A stretch of 64,000 nt of DNA from Streptomyces marokkonensis (GTDB lineage Bacteria > Actinomycetota > Actinomycetes > Streptomycetales > Streptomycetaceae). The notes below the pieces were generated by a model that was given only the letters and a program-made list of their open reading frames with translations, had not been told where the DNA came from and did no database searches. The position numbers and the translations under genes are program-made. The stretch covers positions 124,001 to 188,000 of the forward strand of contig NZ_VSKS01000013.1 in the NCBI RefSeq assembly GCF_008312835.1, in the 5' to 3' direction. Position 1 is the first letter of the stretch, and every line of letters begins with the position of its first letter. Of the stretch, positions 53,506 to 61,446 are shown piece after piece.

Positions 53506-53565
53506 ATGCGCCACCCCCCGCGTTCAGTACTTTCAGCGGTCCCCGTGCACGTGTGGAGCACCTGA
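53506..53565 (+). CDS. Short upstream ORF in the GH6 leader
   Basis: An ATG with AAGGAG 7 bases upstream opens a 19-residue peptide, MRHPPRSVLSAVPVHVWST, ending 182 bases before the GH6 start. It lies between the CebR operator and the cellulase gene, so a leader-peptide role is possible; a chance frame or a remnant of a longer N-terminus is equally possible. The rest of 53566-53747 holds nothing I recognise. Confidence 0.4.
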   Translation: MRHPPRSVLSAVPVHVWST

Positions 53566-53747
53566 CGCGGGGCGCTCGTTCCCGTGGGATCCCCTTGCCG
53601 TCCGCGCTGCCCGGACTTCGTCCCGGCGGCCTCGCGGGCCTGTCCCGACCAGGCCCGGACGGCACTCCCACCCGTAAGGCACCAGGCCGCGAGATCGTCC
53701 GCGCGCGCCCCAGAAGGACAGCCCCCTACGGATAGGAAACCCGCACC

Positions 53748-55466
53748 ATGAGTCGCACCAGAACCGCGCTTCTCGCCGCGATGGCGCTGGTCGCCGGCGC
53801 CACCGGGACGGCGTTCGCCGTCGTCCCCGGCGACGCCGGCGCGGCCGCCGTCCCCTGCACCGTGGACTACCAGGTGCAGAACCAGTGGGACACCGGCTTC
53901 ACCGCGTCCGTGAAGGTCACCAACAACGGCGCCGCGAAGTCGTCGTGGGCGGTGAAGTGGTCCTACGCCGGCAACCAGAAGGTCACCAGCGGCTGGAACG
54001 CCAAGGTCACCCAGTCCGGCGCGAACGTCACCGCCGCCAACGAGTCCTACAACGGCACGCTCGCCACCGGCGGTTCGGCCACCTTCGGCTTCCAGGGCAC
54101 CTACAGCGGCAGCAACGCCGTTCCCGCCACCTTCACCCTCGACGGCGTGACCTGCAACGTCGACTCCGGTGGCCCGACCGATCCGCCGGACCCGACCGAC
54201 CCGCCCCCCGGCAACCGGGTGGACAACCCCTACGACGGCGCCAAGGTGTACGTGAACCCGGAGTGGTCGGAGAAGGCCGCCGCCGAGCCGGGCGGCAGCC
54301 GCATCGCGAACCAGCCCACCGGTGTCTGGCTGGACCGCACCGCCGCCATCAACGGCGTGAACGGCGGCATGGGCCTGCGCGACCACCTCGACGAGGCCCT
54401 GCGGCAGAAGGGTTCAGGCGAGCTCGTCGTCCAGCTGGTCATCTACAACCTGCCCGGCCGTGACTGCGCCGCCCTCGCCTCCAACGGCGAGCTCGGCCCG
54501 ACGGAGATCGACAAGTACAAGACCGACTACATCGACCCGATCAAGGCCATCCTCGCCGACTCGAAGTACGCCTCGCTGCGGATCGTCACCACGGTCGAGA
54601 TCGACTCCCTGCCGAACCTGGTCACCAACGTCTCCCCGCGGGCCACCGCCACGCCCAACTGCGACGTCATGAAGGCCAACGGCAACTACGTCAAGGGCGT
54701 CGGCTACGCCCTCAACAAGCTCGGTGACGTGCCCAACGTCTACAACTACGTGGACGCCGGCCACCACGGCTGGCTGGGCTGGGACGACAACTTCGGCCCC
54801 TCGGCGGACCTGTTCAAGCAGGCCGCCACCGCCGAGGGCGCGACGGTCGCCGACGTGCACGGCTTCATCGCCAACACGGCCAACTACAGCGCGCTGAAGG
54901 AGGACCACTTCTCCATCGGCGACAACGTGGCCGGCAAGTCGGTGCGCGAGTCGAAGTGGGTCAGCTGGAACCGCTACGTCGACGAGCTGTCGTACGCCCA
55001 GGCGCTGCGCGACCAGTTGGTCTCGATCGGCTTCGACTCGGGCATCGGCATGCTGATCGACACCTCCCGCAACGGCTGGGGCGGTGCGAACCGGCCCACC
55101 GGACCCGGTGCCACGACCAGCGTGGACACCTACGTCGACGGCGGCCGCTACGACCGCCGGTTCAACACGGGCAACTGGTGCAACCAGTCGGGAGCCGGAC
55201 TCGGTGAGCGGCCCCAGGCCTCCCCGGAGCCCGGGATCGACGCCTACGTGTGGATGAAGCCCCCGGGCGAGTCCGACGGGGCGAGCGAGGTCATCGACAA
55301 CGACGAGGGCAAGGGCTTCGACCGGATGTGCGACCCGACGTACACCGGCAACCCGCGCAACGACAACAACATGTCGGGTGCCCTGCCCGACGCCCCGATC
55401 TCCGGGCACTGGTTCTCCGCCCAGTTCCAGGAGCTGATGAAGAACGCCTACCCGCCGCTGTCGTGA
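53748..55466 (+). CDS. Secreted GH6 cellobiohydrolase with N-terminal CBM2
   Basis: A 572-residue protein. Signal peptide 1-33; CBM2 at about 36-140 (CTVDYQVQNQWDTGFTASVKV, YNGTLATGGSATFGFQGTYSGSN); a Pro/Asp linker (DPPDPTDPPP); GH6 barrel 155-572 with YNLPGRDCAALASNGEL, the catalytic-acid region TTVEIDSLPNLV and LIDTSRNGWGG. The long loops are those of an exo-acting enzyme that works from non-reducing ends. ATAGGAAAC precedes the ATG. It is divergent from GH48 and shares the CebR region; the two would act together on cellulose. Confidence 0.94.
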   Translation: MSRTRTALLAAMALVAGATGTAFAVVPGDAGAAAVPCTVDYQVQNQWDTGFTASVKVTNNGAAKSSWAVKWSYAGNQKVTSGWNAKVTQSGANVTAANESYNGTLATGGSATFGFQGTYSGSNAVPATFTLDGVTCNVDSGGPTDPPDPTDPPPGNRVDNPYDGAKVYVNPEWSEKAAAEPGGSRIANQPTGVWLDRTAAINGVNGGMGLRDHLDEALRQKGSGELVVQLVIYNLPGRDCAALASNGELGPTEIDKYKTDYIDPIKAILADSKYASLRIVTTVEIDSLPNLVTNVSPRATATPNCDVMKANGNYVKGVGYALNKLGDVPNVYNYVDAGHHGWLGWDDNFGPSADLFKQAATAEGATVADVHGFIANTANYSALKEDHFSIGDNVAGKSVRESKWVSWNRYVDELSYAQALRDQLVSIGFDSGIGMLIDTSRNGWGGANRPTGPGATTSVDTYVDGGRYDRRFNTGNWCNQSGAGLGERPQASPEPGIDAYVWMKPPGESDGASEVIDNDEGKGFDRMCDPTYTGNPRNDNNMSGALPDAPISGHWFSAQFQELMKNAYPPLS

Positions 55467-55480
55467 CGGGCTGATCACCG

Positions 55481-55522
55481 GTCCGCCGGGTCCGGGCCAC
55501 GAGGTCCGGGCCCGGCGGACCA
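55481..55522 (+). terminator. Terminator after the GH6 gene
   Basis: GGTCCGCCGGG-T-CCGG pairs with CCGG-G-CCCGGCGGACC across a 10-base loop, 15 bases after the stop. A TTTTT run lies some 25 bases further on. Confidence 0.85.
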
Positions 55523-55559
55523 CCGCACTCCTCCCGCCCGGCGCGTTTTTGCGCGAACG

Positions 55560-55575
55560 GCAACATCGGTTGCCC
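55560..55575. promoter_or_regulatory. GGCAAC-N4-GTTGCC palindrome
   Basis: A perfect 6-bp inverted repeat with a 4-bp spacer lies 55 bp before the His-rich methyltransferase gene. It could be an operator; I do not recognise it as a listed consensus. Confidence 0.45.
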
Positions 55576-55629
55576 GTGCGCGGTGCGTCGTCGCACCCTG
55601 ACGGCATCCGAGCGGAGAGGCTGATCGGC

Positions 55630-56544
55630 ATGGCGCACCACCACGAGCACGAGCACCACACGCACCAGCAGGGACACGGACACGGCCACGGACACGTCCA
55701 CGACGACATCGACTGGGCCGAGATGGCACCCCTGCTCGAGGCGCAGGCGGAACTGTTCACCCCCCTGTACGAGCGTGCCCTGAGCTGGCTGGCGAAGGAG
55801 GTGACCGAACCGGGTCTGATCGTGGACGCGGGCAGCGGGCCCGGAGTCATCGCCTGCCTGTTCGCCGAGACGTTCCCGGGTGCCCGGATCGTGGCCGTGG
55901 ACGGCTCCGAGCCGCTGCTTCAGCGGGCCCGCGCCCGGGCGGAGCGCCAGGGCGCGGCCGACCGCTTCGGCACCCTCGCCGGCGAACTCCCCGACGTGCT
56001 GGGCGAACTGGACTACCCCGCCGACCTGTTGTGGGCCAGCCGCAGCGTCCACCACCTGGGCGACCAGCGCGCCGCGCTGGCCGCCTGCGCCGAGCGCCTG
56101 GCACCGGGCGGCACCCTCGCGGTGATGGAGGGCGGCCTGCCCGCCCGTTTCCTGCCGCGTGACATCGGGTTCGGCCGGCCCGGACTCCAGGCCCGCGTCG
56201 ACGCGGCGGAGGAGGACCGGTTCAGCCGGATGCGCGCCGAACTGCCGGGCTCCGTGGCCGCCGTCGAGGACTGGCCCGCGCTGCTGACCGCGGCCGGCCT
56301 GCACCACACCCGCTCGCGCACCTTCCTCCTCGACCTCCCCGCCCCGGCCACGGACCGCGCCCGCGCCTACGTGACCGCCGCGCTCACCCGCACCCGCGAG
56401 GTCATCGGCGAGGACCTGGACGCCGACGACCGCGCCACCCTCGACCGGCTCCTCGACCCCGGCGACCCGGCGGGCGTGCACCACCGCCCTGACCTGTTCG
56501 TCCTGGCGGCCCACACGGTCCACGCGGCGGTGCGGCCGGTGTGA
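55630..56544 (+). CDS. SAM-dependent methyltransferase with His-rich N-terminus
   Basis: A 304-residue protein. Residues 2-24 contain about 13 histidines with Glu, Gly and Gln, a metal-chelating stretch. The rest is a class I methyltransferase: LIVDAGSGPGVIACLF near 63, IVAVDGSEPLLQRAR near 85, DLLWASRSVHHLGDQRAALAACAERLAPGGTLAVMEGG near 130. GGAGAGG precedes the ATG at 55630; an earlier in-frame ATG at 55549 is not preferred. Histidine tails like this occur on zinc, nickel or cobalt handling proteins. Substrate unknown. Confidence 0.83.
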   Translation: MAHHHEHEHHTHQQGHGHGHGHVHDDIDWAEMAPLLEAQAELFTPLYERALSWLAKEVTEPGLIVDAGSGPGVIACLFAETFPGARIVAVDGSEPLLQRARARAERQGAADRFGTLAGELPDVLGELDYPADLLWASRSVHHLGDQRAALAACAERLAPGGTLAVMEGGLPARFLPRDIGFGRPGLQARVDAAEEDRFSRMRAELPGSVAAVEDWPALLTAAGLHHTRSRTFLLDLPAPATDRARAYVTAALTRTREVIGEDLDADDRATLDRLLDPGDPAGVHHRPDLFVLAAHTVHAAVRPV

Positions 56545-56551
56545 CGGCTTG

Positions 56552-56571
56552 ACTTGGAGAGCTCTCCAAGT
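56552..56571. promoter_or_regulatory. Perfect 20-bp operator palindrome before the SDR gene
   Basis: ACTTGGAGAGCTCTCCAAGT is a perfect inverted repeat that starts inside a TTGACT -35-like box and lies 41 bp before the SDR start. It looks like a TetR-type operator. No TetR gene is in the window. Confidence 0.75.
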
Positions 56572-56612
56572 GATGGACTCCCCGGCACGCAACGAACACA
56601 CAGGGGGTTTCC

Positions 56613-57314
56613 ATGACCGACTCTCCGGTCGCGCTCGTCACCGGTGGGGGCAGCGGCATCGGCGCCGCCGTCGCACGGCGGCTGCTGGACGCGGGACAGC
56701 GGGTGGCCGTCACCGGGCGGAGCGAGGAGCGGCTGCGCGGCTTCGCGAAGGAACTGGGGGAGCCCGAAAGGCTGTTGACGATCCCGGGTGACGCGGCGGT
56801 GTACGAGGACGTGCGGTCGGCGGTCGACACCGCGCTGGCGGAGTTCGGCCGGCTGGACACCGTCGTCGCCAACGCGGGCTACGCCACCGGTGATTCGGTC
56901 GCCGAGGGCGACCCCGCCGGGTGGACCGGGATGGTGCTGACCAACGTCCTCGGTCCCGCGCTGCTCATCCGGGCGTCCATCGACGCCCTGAAGGAGACCC
57001 GCGGACGGATCGTCCTGGTCGGCAGCGTCGCCGGGTTCGTGCCCACGCCGGGCAACCTCTACGGCGCGACGAAGTGGGCGGTGACCGGGCTCGCCGAGAA
57101 CACCCGGCGGCAGGTCACCGAGTGGGGCGTCGGCGTCACCCTGATCGCGCCCGGCCGCGTGGACACCCCGTTCTGGGACGCCCACGGCAGCCTGCCGCCC
57201 GGGCATCTGCTCACCGCCGGCCAGATCGCCGACTCCGTCGTGTGGGCCATGGGGCAGCCGGCCGGAGTCGACGTCAACACCGTGGTCGTACGGCCCGTCG
57301 GCCAGCCCAACTGA
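56613..57314 (+). CDS. Short-chain dehydrogenase/reductase
   Basis: A 233-residue classical SDR: TGGGSGIG at 10-17, VANAGYATG near 89, IVLVGSVAG with the catalytic Ser near 132 and YGATKWA with the Tyr/Lys pair near 150. PGRVDTPFW follows. A 20-bp palindrome in the promoter indicates repressor control by a TetR-type protein encoded elsewhere, commonly one that senses the enzyme's substrate. It converges on the aldo/keto reductase gene across a perfect terminator. Confidence 0.9.
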   Translation: MTDSPVALVTGGGSGIGAAVARRLLDAGQRVAVTGRSEERLRGFAKELGEPERLLTIPGDAAVYEDVRSAVDTALAEFGRLDTVVANAGYATGDSVAEGDPAGWTGMVLTNVLGPALLIRASIDALKETRGRIVLVGSVAGFVPTPGNLYGATKWAVTGLAENTRRQVTEWGVGVTLIAPGRVDTPFWDAHGSLPPGHLLTAGQIADSVVWAMGQPAGVDVNTVVVRPVGQPN

Positions 57315-57333
57315 CCACCGCCACCACAACGAC

Positions 57334-57368
57334 GCGGACGGCCTCCCCGCCGAGGGGAGGCCGTCCGC
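57334..57368. terminator. Bidirectional terminator between SDR and aldo/keto reductase
   Basis: GCGGACGGCCTCCCC pairs perfectly with GGGGAGGCCGTCCGC across a 5-base loop, midway between two convergent genes. Confidence 0.9.
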
Positions 57369-57378
57369 GTGCCCGGCG

Positions 57379-58212
57379 TCAGCCGGCGTTGAACTCCGCG
57401 GGGTCCGGACCGATCCGCCGGTCCTCGTTCAGCGCGCTGATCGCGGCGAGGTCCTCGGCGTCCAGGCTGAACCCGAAGACGTCGATGTTCTCCTGGATCC
57501 TGGACGGCGTCACCGACTTCGGGATGACGACGTTGCCCAGCTGGAGGTGCCAGCGCAGCACCACCTGCGCCGGCGTGCGGCCGTGCTTCCGCGCGATCGC
57601 CACGATCGCCGGGACCTCCAGGATGCCCTTGCCGGAGCCCAGGGGCGACCACGCCTCCGTGGCGATGCCCTGCTCGGCGTGGTACTCACGCGCGGCGTGC
57701 TGCTGCAGGTGCGGGTGCAGCTCGATCTGGTTGACCGCCGGCACGACGGACGTCTCGCCGATCAGGCGCTCCAGGTGCTCCGGCAGGAAGTTGGACACGC
57801 CGATGGCGCGGACGCGGCCGTCGGCGTGCAGCTTCTCGAACGCCTTGTAGGTGTCGACGTACCTGTCACGCGCGGGCGTCGGCCAGTGGATGAGGTACAG
57901 GTCCACGTAGTCGAGACCGAGCTTCGACAGCGACGTGTCGAAGGCCCGCAGGGTGGCGTCGTACCCCTGGTCGCTGTTCCAGAGCTTGGTGGTGACGAAG
58001 AGGTCCTCGCGCGGGACGTCCGACCTCGCGACGGCCTTGCCCGTGCCCTCCTCGTTGCCGTAGACCGCCGCGGTGTCGATGCTGCGGTAGCCCGCCTCCA
58101 GCGCCGTCGCCACGGCCGTCTCGGCCTCCGCGTCCGGCACCTGCCAGACGCCGAAGCCCAGCTGGGGCATCTCGACGCCGTTGTTCAGGATGATCGGGGG
58201 GACCTTGCTCAC
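57379..58212 (-). CDS. Aldo/keto reductase (2,5-diketo-D-gluconate reductase type)
   Basis: A 277-residue AKR barrel. The catalytic tetrad is Asp46, Tyr51, Lys76 and His109 (GYRSIDTAAVYGNE, TTKLWN, YLIHWP), and the NADPH-binding end IPKSVTPSRIQENIDVF is present near 228. It is closest to AKR5-type enzymes that reduce 2,5-diketogluconate, glyoxals or small aldehydes. The GTG start has only a GAGAG upstream. Regulated separately from the SDR. Confidence 0.92.
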   Translation of the reverse strand: MSKVPPIILNNGVEMPQLGFGVWQVPDAEAETAVATALEAGYRSIDTAAVYGNEEGTGKAVARSDVPREDLFVTTKLWNSDQGYDATLRAFDTSLSKLGLDYVDLYLIHWPTPARDRYVDTYKAFEKLHADGRVRAIGVSNFLPEHLERLIGETSVVPAVNQIELHPHLQQHAAREYHAEQGIATEAWSPLGSGKGILEVPAIVAIARKHGRTPAQVVLRWHLQLGNVVIPKSVTPSRIQENIDVFGFSLDAEDLAAISALNEDRRIGPDPAEFNAG

Positions 58213-58303
58213 GAGCTCTCGATCCTTCGGTTGTGGTCAGGTGTTACAGGTGTACCCCCATCGTCAACGATCACGGCCCGCGGTGCATTCCTGACCGGAG
58301 AAT

Positions 58304-60130
58304 TCACGCGCGGTAGAGCGCCTCGACCTCGTCCTCGTACGCCTTCTCGATCGCCCTGCGCTTCAGCTTCAGCGACGGGGTGAGCAGCCCGTGCTCCTCG
58401 GTGAACGGCTGCGCCAGGATCCGGAACGTGCGGATCGACTCGGTCCGCGAGACCAGGGTGTTGGCCGCGACCACCGCGCGTCGCACCTCCGTCTCCAGGT
58501 CCGCGTCGCGCACCAGCTCGGCCGCCGGCATCGGTGCCTTGCCGCGCATCGTCAGCCAGTGCTCCACCGCCTCCTGGTCGAGGGTGACCAGGGCGGCGAC
58601 GTACGGGCGGTCGTTGCCGACCACGATGCACTGGCTGACCAGCGGATGGTCGCGCACCCGCTCCTCCAGCACCCCCGGCGAGACACTCTTGCCCCCCGAG
58701 GTCACCAGGATCTCCTTCTTGCGCCCGGTGATCGTCAGATAGCCGTCCTCGTCCAGCGAACCGAGGTCCCCGGTGGCCAGCCAGCCGTCGTGCAGGGTCT
58801 CACCGGTGGCCCTGGGGTTGTTCAGGTAGCCCTTGAAGACGTTGTCGCCGTGCAGCCAGATCTCGCCGTCGTCCGCGATGTGCACGGTGACACCGGGGAC
58901 GGGCCGGCCGACCGTGCCGTAACGGGTGCGCTCGGGCGGGTTGGCGGTGGCCGCCGCCGTCGACTCGGTGAGTCCGTACCCCTCGAAGACGTGCACCCCG
59001 GCGCCCGCGAAGAACAGTCCGAGCCGGCGGTCCATCGCGGAGCCGCCCGACATGGCGTGCCGGATCCTGCCGCCCATCGCCGCGCGGATCCTGGAGTAGA
59101 CGAGCTTGTCGAACAGCTGGTGCTGCATCCGCAGTGCCGCGGACGGGCCGGGCCCGGTGCCCCAGGCCTTCGCCTCCATCGCGTCCGCGTACCTGACGGC
59201 CACGTCGACGGCCTTCTCGAACGGCCCTGAGCGGCCCTCCCGTTCCGCCTTGCGCCGCGCCGCGTTGAACACCTTCTCGAAGATGTACGGCACGGCCAGG
59301 AAGAACGTCGGCCGGAACGCGGCCAGGTCCGGCATCAGCGCGGCCGCGTTCAGCTGCGGCTGATGGCCGAACTTCACCCTCCCGCGGATCGCCGCCACCT
59401 CCACCATCCGCCCGAAGACGTGCGCGAGCGGCAGGAACAGCAGCGTCGACGCCTCGTCGCCCCTGCGGGAGTGGAACACCGGCTCCCAGCGCTCGATGAC
59501 GGTGTCCGCCTCGTACATGAAGTTGCCGTGCGAGAGCACACAGCCCTTGGGGCGGCCGGTGGTGCCCGAGGTGTAGATGACCGTCGCCACCGAGTCGGGC
59601 GTGACCGCCTGCCGGTGCCGGTGCACCACCTCGTCGTCCAGATGCGCGCCCGCGTCGTACAGCTCCTGCACCGCGCCCGCGTCGAGCTGCCACAGCCGGC
59701 GCATCCGCGGCAGCCGGTCGATGACCGTGGCGATCGTCATCGCGTGGTCCTCGTGCTCCACGACCGCGGCGGTCACCTCGGAGTCGTGCAGCATCCAGAA
59801 GCACTGCTCCGCCGAGGACGTGGGGTAGACGGGGACTACCTGCGCGCCGACCGTCCACAGCGCGAAGTCGAAGAGCGTCCACTCGTAGCGGGTACGGGAC
59901 ATGATCGCGACCCGGTCGCCGAACCGGACCCCGCCCGCGAGCAGGCCCTTCGCGAGGGCGAGCACCTCGTCGCGGAACTCGGCGCTGGACACGTCCCGCC
60001 AGTGGCCGGTGCCGTCCTTGCGGCCCAGCGCGACGCGCGACGGGTCCTCCTCGGCATACCGGAAGACCACGTCGGCCAGACCGCCCACCGGAGGCTCCAA
60101 GTCCAACGGAGGGTTGGTGAACTCGCGCAA
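58304..60130 (-). CDS. Long-chain fatty acid-CoA ligase (FadD15-like)
   Basis: A 608-residue AMP-forming ligase. The P-loop is YTSGTTGRPKG near 190, with YGLTESTAAAT near 375, GEIWLHGDNVFKGYLNN near 430, GWLATGDLGSLDEDGYLTITGRKKEILVTSGGKSVSP near 460 and a C-terminal RRAIEKAYEDEV. It loads fatty acids onto CoA. It starts at a TTG with GGGGAGC 5 bases upstream, an unusual start; the N-terminus REFTNPPLDLEPP fits the family. 296 bp of non-coding sequence lie upstream. Confidence 0.9.
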   Translation of the reverse strand: MREFTNPPLDLEPPVGGLADVVFRYAEEDPSRVALGRKDGTGHWRDVSSAEFRDEVLALAKGLLAGGVRFGDRVAIMSRTRYEWTLFDFALWTVGAQVVPVYPTSSAEQCFWMLHDSEVTAAVVEHEDHAMTIATVIDRLPRMRRLWQLDAGAVQELYDAGAHLDDEVVHRHRQAVTPDSVATVIYTSGTTGRPKGCVLSHGNFMYEADTVIERWEPVFHSRRGDEASTLLFLPLAHVFGRMVEVAAIRGRVKFGHQPQLNAAALMPDLAAFRPTFFLAVPYIFEKVFNAARRKAEREGRSGPFEKAVDVAVRYADAMEAKAWGTGPGPSAALRMQHQLFDKLVYSRIRAAMGGRIRHAMSGGSAMDRRLGLFFAGAGVHVFEGYGLTESTAAATANPPERTRYGTVGRPVPGVTVHIADDGEIWLHGDNVFKGYLNNPRATGETLHDGWLATGDLGSLDEDGYLTITGRKKEILVTSGGKSVSPGVLEERVRDHPLVSQCIVVGNDRPYVAALVTLDQEAVEHWLTMRGKAPMPAAELVRDADLETEVRRAVVAANTLVSRTESIRTFRILAQPFTEEHGLLTPSLKLKRRAIEKAYEDEVEALYRA

Positions 60131-60275
60131 TCCCGCTCCCCGCTCCTCAGCGCCCGGACCGCTGCGCGACGTCGTCGTCCCGCACAGCGCCGTGAAAGCT
60201 ACCCCACGCGGCCGGAAGCCGGGAGGGGCCGGGAGACCGGGCCTGGCTCTCGTCCGCGCTGGTCAAGGGAGGAAA

Positions 60276-60349
60276 ATGCGCTCACATGGGGAAGGGCCGG
60301 ACAGAAACCTGACGCAGGAGTAAGTTTCGGTGGAGCAATCTCCACCGAA
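60276..60349 (+). other. 15-codon ORF with strong SD followed by a perfect hairpin
   Basis: In the 296-bp gap 60131-60426 an AAGGGAGG (60265-60272) precedes ATG at 60276, which encodes MRSHGEGPDRNLTQE and stops at 60321-60323. Three bases later TTCGGTGGAG pairs perfectly with CTCCACCGAA across a CAAT loop (60326-60349). A second palindrome, CCGCCCC-TT-GGGGCGG, lies at 60367-60382. The sequence is less GC-rich than its surroundings. It may be a small RNA, leader peptide or attenuator read on the plus strand, though no plus-strand gene follows directly. Confidence 0.45.
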
Positions 60350-60426
60350 TCTGTACGAGCGCATGACCGCCCCTTGGGGCGGCGCGGCGGGCCCCAATCC
60401 CCCCGGCGTGCGCGCGGGCCGGACCG

Positions 60427-61308
60427 TCACCCCCGCCCGCCGCGGTGCAGCCGGTCACCGCCCGCGAGGATCGCCGCCGCCAGGGCGTCGGCCGCGCCCT
60501 GGGCGGAGGACCGGCGCGGGCCGTGCACCACCACGAAGTCCACTTCGCCCGGTTCCGGCAGCCCGGCCCGCTCCGGCATCCGCGCCAGCCCCGGCGGGAT
60601 CAGTCCCCGCGAGTGCACCATCACCCCCAGCCCGGCCCGGGCCGCCGCGAGCAGACCGTTGAGGCTGCCGCTGGTGCAGACGATCCGCCACTCCCGGCCC
60701 TGCCGCTCCAGTGCCCGCAGTGCGAGGGCCCGCGTGATGCCCGGTGGCGGGTAGACGATCAGCGGCACCGGACGGTTCGGGTCGAGCCGCAGCCCCGGCG
60801 CGCCGATCCACACCAGTTCGTCGTGCCAGACCAGCCGGTGCGGGTCGGCGCGCGGATCCTCGGGCCGCCGCTTGGCGAGCACCAGGTCCAGCCGGCCCGC
60901 GGCCAGCCGCTCGTGCAGGATGCCCGACAGCTCGACCGTCAACTCCAGATCGACCTCCGGGTGCTCGTGCCGGAACCGCTCGAGGATCTCCGGCAGCCGC
61001 GTCAGCACGAAGTCCTCCGACGCGCCGAACCGCAGCCGCCCGCGCAGCCGGGTACCGGTGAAGAACCGCGCCGCCTGCTCGTGCACGGTCAGGATCCGCC
61101 GTGCGAAACCGAGCATCGCCTCGCCGTCCTCGGTCAGCTCCACCGAGTGCGTGTCCCGGGTGAAGAGCTGCCGTCCGGTGGCCTCCTCCAGCCGCCGCAC
61201 GTGCTGGCTCACGGTCGACTGGCGCAGCCCGAGCCGCCGCGCCGCCCGGGTGAAGCTCAGCGTCTGCGCCACCGACAGGAACGTCCGCAGGTGCGTCGGG
61301 TCGTACAT
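60427..61308 (-). CDS. LysR-family transcriptional regulator
   Basis: A 293-residue LysR regulator: winged helix at 3-62 (DPTHLRTFLSVAQTLSFTRAARRLGLRQSTVSQHVRRLEEATGRQLF) and an effector domain at 90-290 (GRLRFGASEDFVLTRLPEILERF, LDLVLAKRRP, GLGVMVHSRGLIP). No Shine-Dalgarno is seen; TACCCT lies 6 bases before the ATG at 61308, which suggests leaderless transcription. It is divergent from the SBF transporter gene, the usual arrangement for a LysR protein and its target. Ligand unknown. Confidence 0.88.
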   Translation of the reverse strand: MYDPTHLRTFLSVAQTLSFTRAARRLGLRQSTVSQHVRRLEEATGRQLFTRDTHSVELTEDGEAMLGFARRILTVHEQAARFFTGTRLRGRLRFGASEDFVLTRLPEILERFRHEHPEVDLELTVELSGILHERLAAGRLDLVLAKRRPEDPRADPHRLVWHDELVWIGAPGLRLDPNRPVPLIVYPPPGITRALALRALERQGREWRIVCTSGSLNGLLAAARAGLGVMVHSRGLIPPGLARMPERAGLPEPGEVDFVVVHGPRRSSAQGAADALAAAILAGGDRLHRGGRG

Positions 61309-61446
61309 GCGGCCAGGGTAGCGGCGGTCATCGCGGAACATGATGACAGTGAGAGCCGTACACCGGATTCCCGATCACGGCGGGAGGGAGCAGGATGAGA
61401 GGGCACGACCCTGAGCACAAGCGTGAGTACGAGCAAGTGGAGCACC

